Part shown: positions 60,238 to 64,000 of the stretch, piece after piece
Layout: each line of letters opens with the position of its first letter
Numbering within the stretch: the first letter of the stretch is position 1
Source of the DNA: Dorea sp. 5-2
Lineage (GTDB): Bacteria > Bacillota > Clostridia > Lachnospirales > Lachnospiraceae
Length of the DNA stretch: 64,000 nucleotides
NCBI RefSeq assembly: GCF_000403455.2
Contig: NZ_KE159792.1
Span: 105,346-169,345 of the forward strand
Reading direction: 5' to 3'
Program-made: the position numbers and the translations under genes
Notes under the pieces: model-generated
What the model was told of the DNA's origin: nothing
Databases searched by the model: none
What the model saw: only the letters and a program-made list of their open reading frames with translations

Positions 60238-61368
60238 ATGGATCTGGCTATATACGGCGCCCAGGGCACGGCGCTTGGAGTCTATGAAGCAATACATAAC
60301 CTGTATCCGCGCAGACGTATCCGATGTTTTCTGGTATCGGAAAGGGGCGGCAATGCAGAGTATTTATCCGGAATCCCTGTGCTGGAGTTAGAAGCATTTT
60401 CCGGATCATTATCCCCAAAGGAGAAGGGGAACATCGAGATCCTGATCGCAACACCGGAGAATATGATGCCTGCGATCGAGGCGAGCCTTAAGGAGCACGG
60501 GTTGCTTTGTTATGTGCGTTTAACGTCTTCGCGATGGGCGGAGCTCATGAACTGTCATCATGCGGGTGAGAAGGAGTTTATGCCGCTGCGTGCGCTCCCT
60601 GTTGGGTTCCACAGGGCTGACCTGCATGTATTTATGGCGAAGTTCCATGGAGATAAGCCGTTATCTGCCGATTATGACCTGCCGGAATGGATCACGCCGA
60701 TCCAGGTGGGTGCGGTACGGAGCCCGGAGCGTGTTGCTGATATTTTGGATTGCGACGGAGAAAATATTTCCACAAAGAACGGGAATTATTCGGAACTCAC
60801 GGCGCTCTATTGGATCTGGAGAAACCGTCTGGGAAGCGGTTCAACTGACAGCCAGGGAAGCGATCTATCCGACAGCGCGGGGAATGAATACTATGGTTTG
60901 TCACATTATAGAAGGATCCTGGAATTGACAGAGGATGATGTGCTGCGGCTTGTGGACAATGGCGTGGATGTGGTTCTGCCCTACCCGATGCCGTATGAAC
61001 CAGACATTGAAGAGCATCATAAGAGGTATCTGAAGGAAGCGGACTGGAAGGCGGTGCAAAGGGCGGTTCAGGAATTACAGCCGGGGTATGCAAAAGCATT
61101 TGAAGGTATTTTGAAACAGAAGTATTTCTATAATTATAATATTATCCTGGCGAGAAAAGAAGTGCTTAAGGAGTATTGTGGCTGGCTGTTCCCGATTCTG
61201 GAGCGGGTGGAAGAACTGAGCATTCCGAAAGGAGCAGAACGGTCGGACCGGTATATCGGATATATAGCAGAGACGTTGGAGACGCTATATTTCATGTATC
61301 ATGCGGCGGACAAATGGGCAGAGAACCGGCTTAATATTATGCATTCGGGGTGTAAATTTTTGATATGA
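60238..61368 (+). CDS. Rossmann module fused to DUF4422 domain (second)
   Basis: 376 residues. Module ~1-110 (DLAIYGAQGTALGVYEAIHN). The DUF4422 part has KNGNYSELTALYWIWRN, GLSHYRRILELTEDDVLR, DVVLPYPMPYEPDIEEHH and YNIILARKEVLKEYCGWLFP. It is the paralogue of 45888. Two starts are possible: ATG 60175 with GGAGGG and ATG 60238 with AAGGGA. The later is used because the domain begins there and the extra 21 residues are not domain-like. Last gene of the island. Confidence 0.8.
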   Translation: MDLAIYGAQGTALGVYEAIHNLYPRRRIRCFLVSERGGNAEYLSGIPVLELEAFSGSLSPKEKGNIEILIATPENMMPAIEASLKEHGLLCYVRLTSSRWAELMNCHHAGEKEFMPLRALPVGFHRADLHVFMAKFHGDKPLSADYDLPEWITPIQVGAVRSPERVADILDCDGENISTKNGNYSELTALYWIWRNRLGSGSTDSQGSDLSDSAGNEYYGLSHYRRILELTEDDVLRLVDNGVDVVLPYPMPYEPDIEEHHKRYLKEADWKAVQRAVQELQPGYAKAFEGILKQKYFYNYNIILARKEVLKEYCGWLFPILERVEELSIPKGAERSDRYIGYIAETLETLYFMYHAADKWAENRLNIMHSGCKFLI

Positions 61369-61370
61369 TG

Positions 61371-61403
61371 CTCCGCCGTTACGGATTACCCGAAACGGCG
61401 GAG
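61371..61403. terminator. Hairpin at the end of the glycan island
   Basis: Perfect 10-bp stem CTCCGCCGTT/AACGGCGGAG (61371-61380 with 61394-61403), lying between convergent genes, three bases after the last island gene and six bases from the stop of the minus-strand gene. T tracts are poor on both sides. Confidence 0.6.
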
Positions 61404-61408
61404 TAGTC

Positions 61409-63094
61409 TTAACCGATCAAGACTGTCTTTCCTTCGAATGCGAATCCGTACTTCCGGATTCGTTCTGGTGCAATGCCTTTTGCTTCCAGAGAGGCAGAGT
61501 ATTTCATCTGGTCAATCTGAGCAAGAGCCGCCTGGACGGTATCTGCAAGCGTAGCTTCTTCATCCGGATCGCGGACTTTGAATTCCAGGATGATGGCATC
61601 GTCCGAATCTTCAAGCGGTTCCAATAGCACATCATACCTTCCGAATCCGCTTTCCCGGTTTGAAGTGATTACGTAGCGTGCGGCAAGGTTCGCTGTAAGA
61701 CCGAGGACAAAACCATGATAAAAGCGTTCGGGTTCTGTATGCCTGGAAGGGTGTTTCCCGGTATCGAAGAAGCTGAAGGTTGCGAAAGCAACCCGATTCA
61801 TGTAGATATTCATGGTTTTCACGTCATCTGATAAGAGCGCCTTGATAAAATCATTATATGCCGGGGTGAATCTGGAGAACCATCCGTCAATCATCGTCTT
61901 GAACATGATCCGGACTTCTTTGTTCGTGATTGCAAGTTCATATTCCTCCGTTCCCCACTCTTCATCCAGATGATAATTGATAAGGCGCAGATAACCACAG
62001 GCGAGAAGAAGACTCCAGATTGCATTTTCATCATAGTCTAACTGGTCGTATACCATCTGCTCATCAATCTGTGTACAGAATGTTTTTCCTTTCAGGAGAT
62101 CCTCCATAATAATCTTCACATCTGCACTTCCTTCGCGAACCAACTTACTGACAAGGTTGTTGCTGCTGGTGTTTGCCCAGTATGTGGAGAATCTTTTGAA
62201 CTTCAGATAATTTATAATGGACCAGGGATTATAGATATCTGTTTGTTTGCCGAATGTAAATCCATCGTACCAGTCTTTTACCATCGCTTTTTTTGAGCAT
62301 AGTCCGTATTCATCCAGAGCATCCCATACTTCCTGCTGTGTAAATCCAAAGCTATCTGTGTATAAATCGGAAGTAACGGTAACCACCGTTGGATTATTGA
62401 GATCAGAGAATACAGATTGCTTGCTGATCCTGGTAATTCCGGTCATAAGGGCTCGTTCCAGACAGGGGTTGGACTTAAATGTGGCATTGAACAGATTGCG
62501 GATAAACGAAGTCAGTTCATCCCAGAAGCCATTGACGTAGGCTTCCTGCATGGGAGTATCATATTCATCCAGTAATATAATAACTTTTTTTCTATAGTAA
62601 CGCATCAGATAATCACACAGAGCCTTTAGAGATCCGGATGCCAGGTAGTCTTCCATGTTAGCGGAAATTGACTGATATAGAGTTTTTTCTTTACTATTTA
62701 ATAGTCCGCTGTCCAATAGAAAATCGAATCTATTATATAGATCAGTGATAAGCTGGCAGATCTTTTGTCTTGTGTTGTGAAATGTAGTTTCTTTTACGTC
62801 TGCAAAACTAATAAAAATAACCGGATAGGTTCCCAGAAGCGTTCGGTATTTTTCATTCCGCCAGATAGAGAGGTTCTGAAACAGAGCTTCTTTTCCTGTA
62901 TATTGAGTCGAAAAGAAATATTCTACCATACTCAGATTCAATGTTTTTCCAAAACGCCTGGGACGGGTAATCAGGGTGACTACATCATTATTCTCCCACC
63001 ATTCTTTAATAAAGAATGTTTTGTCGATATAAAACAGGTTCTTTGTAACTAATTCTTCGAAATTCTGGTGACCGATTCCGATCATTCTGGTCAT
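61409..63094 (-). CDS. AAA-ATPase-like/PD-(D/E)XK family protein
   Basis: 561 residues. IGIGHQNFEELVTKNLFYID and TLITRPRRFGKTLNLSMVEY (P-loop RRFGKT) open the AAA-like domain; KVIILLDEYDTPMQEAYVNG is the Walker B region. The C-terminus has GRYDVLLEPLEDSDDAIILE and FKVRD, the Asp and ExK of a PD-(D/E)XK fold. It is a common multicopy family of gut Clostridia with no established function. ATG 63094 has GGGAG upstream. It is related in plan, not closely in sequence, to the 15110 protein. Confidence 0.85.
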   Translation of the reverse strand: MTRMIGIGHQNFEELVTKNLFYIDKTFFIKEWWENNDVVTLITRPRRFGKTLNLSMVEYFFSTQYTGKEALFQNLSIWRNEKYRTLLGTYPVIFISFADVKETTFHNTRQKICQLITDLYNRFDFLLDSGLLNSKEKTLYQSISANMEDYLASGSLKALCDYLMRYYRKKVIILLDEYDTPMQEAYVNGFWDELTSFIRNLFNATFKSNPCLERALMTGITRISKQSVFSDLNNPTVVTVTSDLYTDSFGFTQQEVWDALDEYGLCSKKAMVKDWYDGFTFGKQTDIYNPWSIINYLKFKRFSTYWANTSSNNLVSKLVREGSADVKIIMEDLLKGKTFCTQIDEQMVYDQLDYDENAIWSLLLACGYLRLINYHLDEEWGTEEYELAITNKEVRIMFKTMIDGWFSRFTPAYNDFIKALLSDDVKTMNIYMNRVAFATFSFFDTGKHPSRHTEPERFYHGFVLGLTANLAARYVITSNRESGFGRYDVLLEPLEDSDDAIILEFKVRDPDEEATLADTVQAALAQIDQMKYSASLEAKGIAPERIRKYGFAFEGKTVLIG

Positions 63095-63261
63095 GATGCC
63101 CGCGCTCCCTTCGCTTTTACTATCATCTCTATTTGTCTATGCGTCCAATCGCACAAAACAAAAAGCCTCAACGCAGCCCGCTGCGCCTGTGTTTTTGTCC
63201 GGCACGCTCGAAAGAGTATCCTGCATGAATATATCGAGATTCCATTTGATTCTCATAATTC

Positions 63262-64000
63262 TTAAAGTTCCTCTATTTTACAGGTATGTTTCTTCGTTTT
63301 TTTATCATAACTGATTCCGATTCCAAAGATTTTCCCGGTATATTTCGGCCTTTCGCCTAGCGTCCCTCTGAGGCGGAGAGCATAATTCTTCGCCTTTATC
63401 TGCTGTATAGCTTTTTCTGGCGTGCTGTCTACTTTTAGCTCAAGAATAAAAGCGGCAGAATCTCGATGTTCAGGATAAAAGATAAAATCAACAAACCCTT
63501 TGCCGGCTTTTTCTTCTCGTTCAACACGATACTGATCCCGTGCGGACAGATATACTAAGTTTACGATTGCCGCTAATTCTGTTTCCGTGTTATAGGAGAG
63601 AATAGGTGATTCTGTGTCATGGGCAAACTGTAAGATTTCCGACATTGTTTCTGTATCTTTATTCAGCGTTGCTTGAAGCATTTTCCGGGAAGCATTTGCA
63701 AGATTGTAAATATATCCCAAAGACCTTTCTTTTTTCATCATGGAGGCATAGCTGTCCATCAGCTCTTTGTTCGGAATGAATACAGAGCCGTTTGCATAAG
63801 TCAGAAGACCGTAGACGACCATTGCCGAATAGATCTCATCCTTTGTAGACAGATGCATGGAAACTGCCGCGTATTCTTGAATATCAGCCGGAATTGCTTC
63901 TTTGGCGAACAATAGAGCCAGATCATCTTGTACGTTATCGGTATTATCCTTGATATAGTTAAAAATAGAGTCGTAAGTTCCAGAGCTTGTCCAGTAATTC
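63262..64000 (-). CDS. AAA-ATPase-like/PD-(D/E)XK family protein (5' end outside window)
   Basis: The frame is open to the window edge on the minus strand, giving about 245 C-terminal residues. The first visible part (YWTSSGTYDSIFNYIKD) matches the linker of the previous protein type. The end has the nuclease-like core GFVDFIFYPEHRD and AAFILELKVD, then KAIQQIKAKNYA. The N-terminal ATPase domain lies beyond the edge. It is a tandem relative of 61409, 167 bases apart. Confidence 0.82.
   Translation of the reverse strand, partial: NYWTSSGTYDSIFNYIKDNTDNVQDDLALLFAKEAIPADIQEYAAVSMHLSTKDEIYSAMVVYGLLTYANGSVFIPNKELMDSYASMMKKERSLGYIYNLANASRKMLQATLNKDTETMSEILQFAHDTESPILSYNTETELAAIVNLVYLSARDQYRVEREEKAGKGFVDFIFYPEHRDSAAFILELKVDSTPEKAIQQIKAKNYALRLRGTLGERPKYTGKIFGIGISYDKKTKKHTCKIEEL

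Noticed and set aside
1..64000. CRISPR array
   Set aside because: No regularly spaced direct repeats with unique spacers were seen; the repeats found are coding, hexameric or a two-copy segment.
1..64000. tRNA or rRNA genes
   Set aside because: No cloverleaf-type sequence or rRNA stretch was recognised by eye in the intergenic regions; a covariance scan could not be run.

Overview
The window looks like chromosomal DNA of an anaerobic Firmicute of the Lachnospiraceae type. The pointers are an A/V-type ATPase operon, a clostridial glycogen branching enzyme, a DUF1002 secreted protein, purine-rich Shine-Dalgarno sites with many GTG/TTG starts, and AAA/PD-(D/E)XK genes common in that family. The genus cannot be fixed from the sequence.

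Layout. 1-6 kb is housekeeping: the 3' end of a P-loop ATPase with an acidic repeat, glgB, and on the minus strand a DUF1002 protein, a thioredoxin, a possible 46-residue gene and trmB. 6.2-14.9 kb is a nine-gene V-type ATPase operon in the order (G/H-like)-C-I-K-F-E-A-B-D, closed by a terminator. At 15.1 kb is an AAA/PD-(D/E)XK gene. At 16.7-17.05 kb is a segment that recurs at 48.1-48.46 kb. It contains a 171-bp stretch bounded by 30-bp inverted repeats (one mismatch) around a good leftward promoter, which is a candidate invertible promoter. Next comes a TnpB-like protein in which all three RuvC acidic residues are replaced.

18.9-61.4 kb is a large surface-glycan island, all on the plus strand. 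It opens with a complete set for CMP-legionaminic acid (legC, legH, legI, legG, legB, legF and a PtmE/LegX-type nucleotidyltransferase). A radical SAM / methyltransferase / radical SAM / aminotransferase cassette follows, then glycosyltransferases of several families (GT2, GT4, GT-B with an HP motif, WbsX/GH99-like, DUF4422, RgpF-like), methyltransferases, a polysaccharide deacetylase, a TarI-like cytidylyltransferase with an SDR partner, and a CDP-glycerol-type phosphotransferase. A toxin-antitoxin-like pair (47.1-48.0 kb) and three decayed genes (48.46-51.4 kb) interrupt it. Base composition changes sharply inside the island: AT-rich at about 26-39.8 and 47-51.4 kb, GC-richer at 39.9-47 and 51.4-61.4 kb. 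This points to assembly from several sources.

The most striking feature of the island is one Rossmann-like domain (YGxGxxG-type start, about 85-120 residues, resembling the N-terminal PglD/NeuD sugar-nucleotide-binding domain). It appears in at least fifteen proteins besides LegH: alone behind a membrane anchor, or fused to methyltransferases, a deacetylase, radical SAM, GT2, GT4, WbsX, DUF4422, RgpF and CDP-alditol transferase domains. No flippase, polymerase, ABC exporter or initiating phosphoglycosyl transferase is seen, so export and attachment must be encoded elsewhere.

The window ends with two minus-strand AAA/PD-(D/E)XK genes, the second cut by the window edge.
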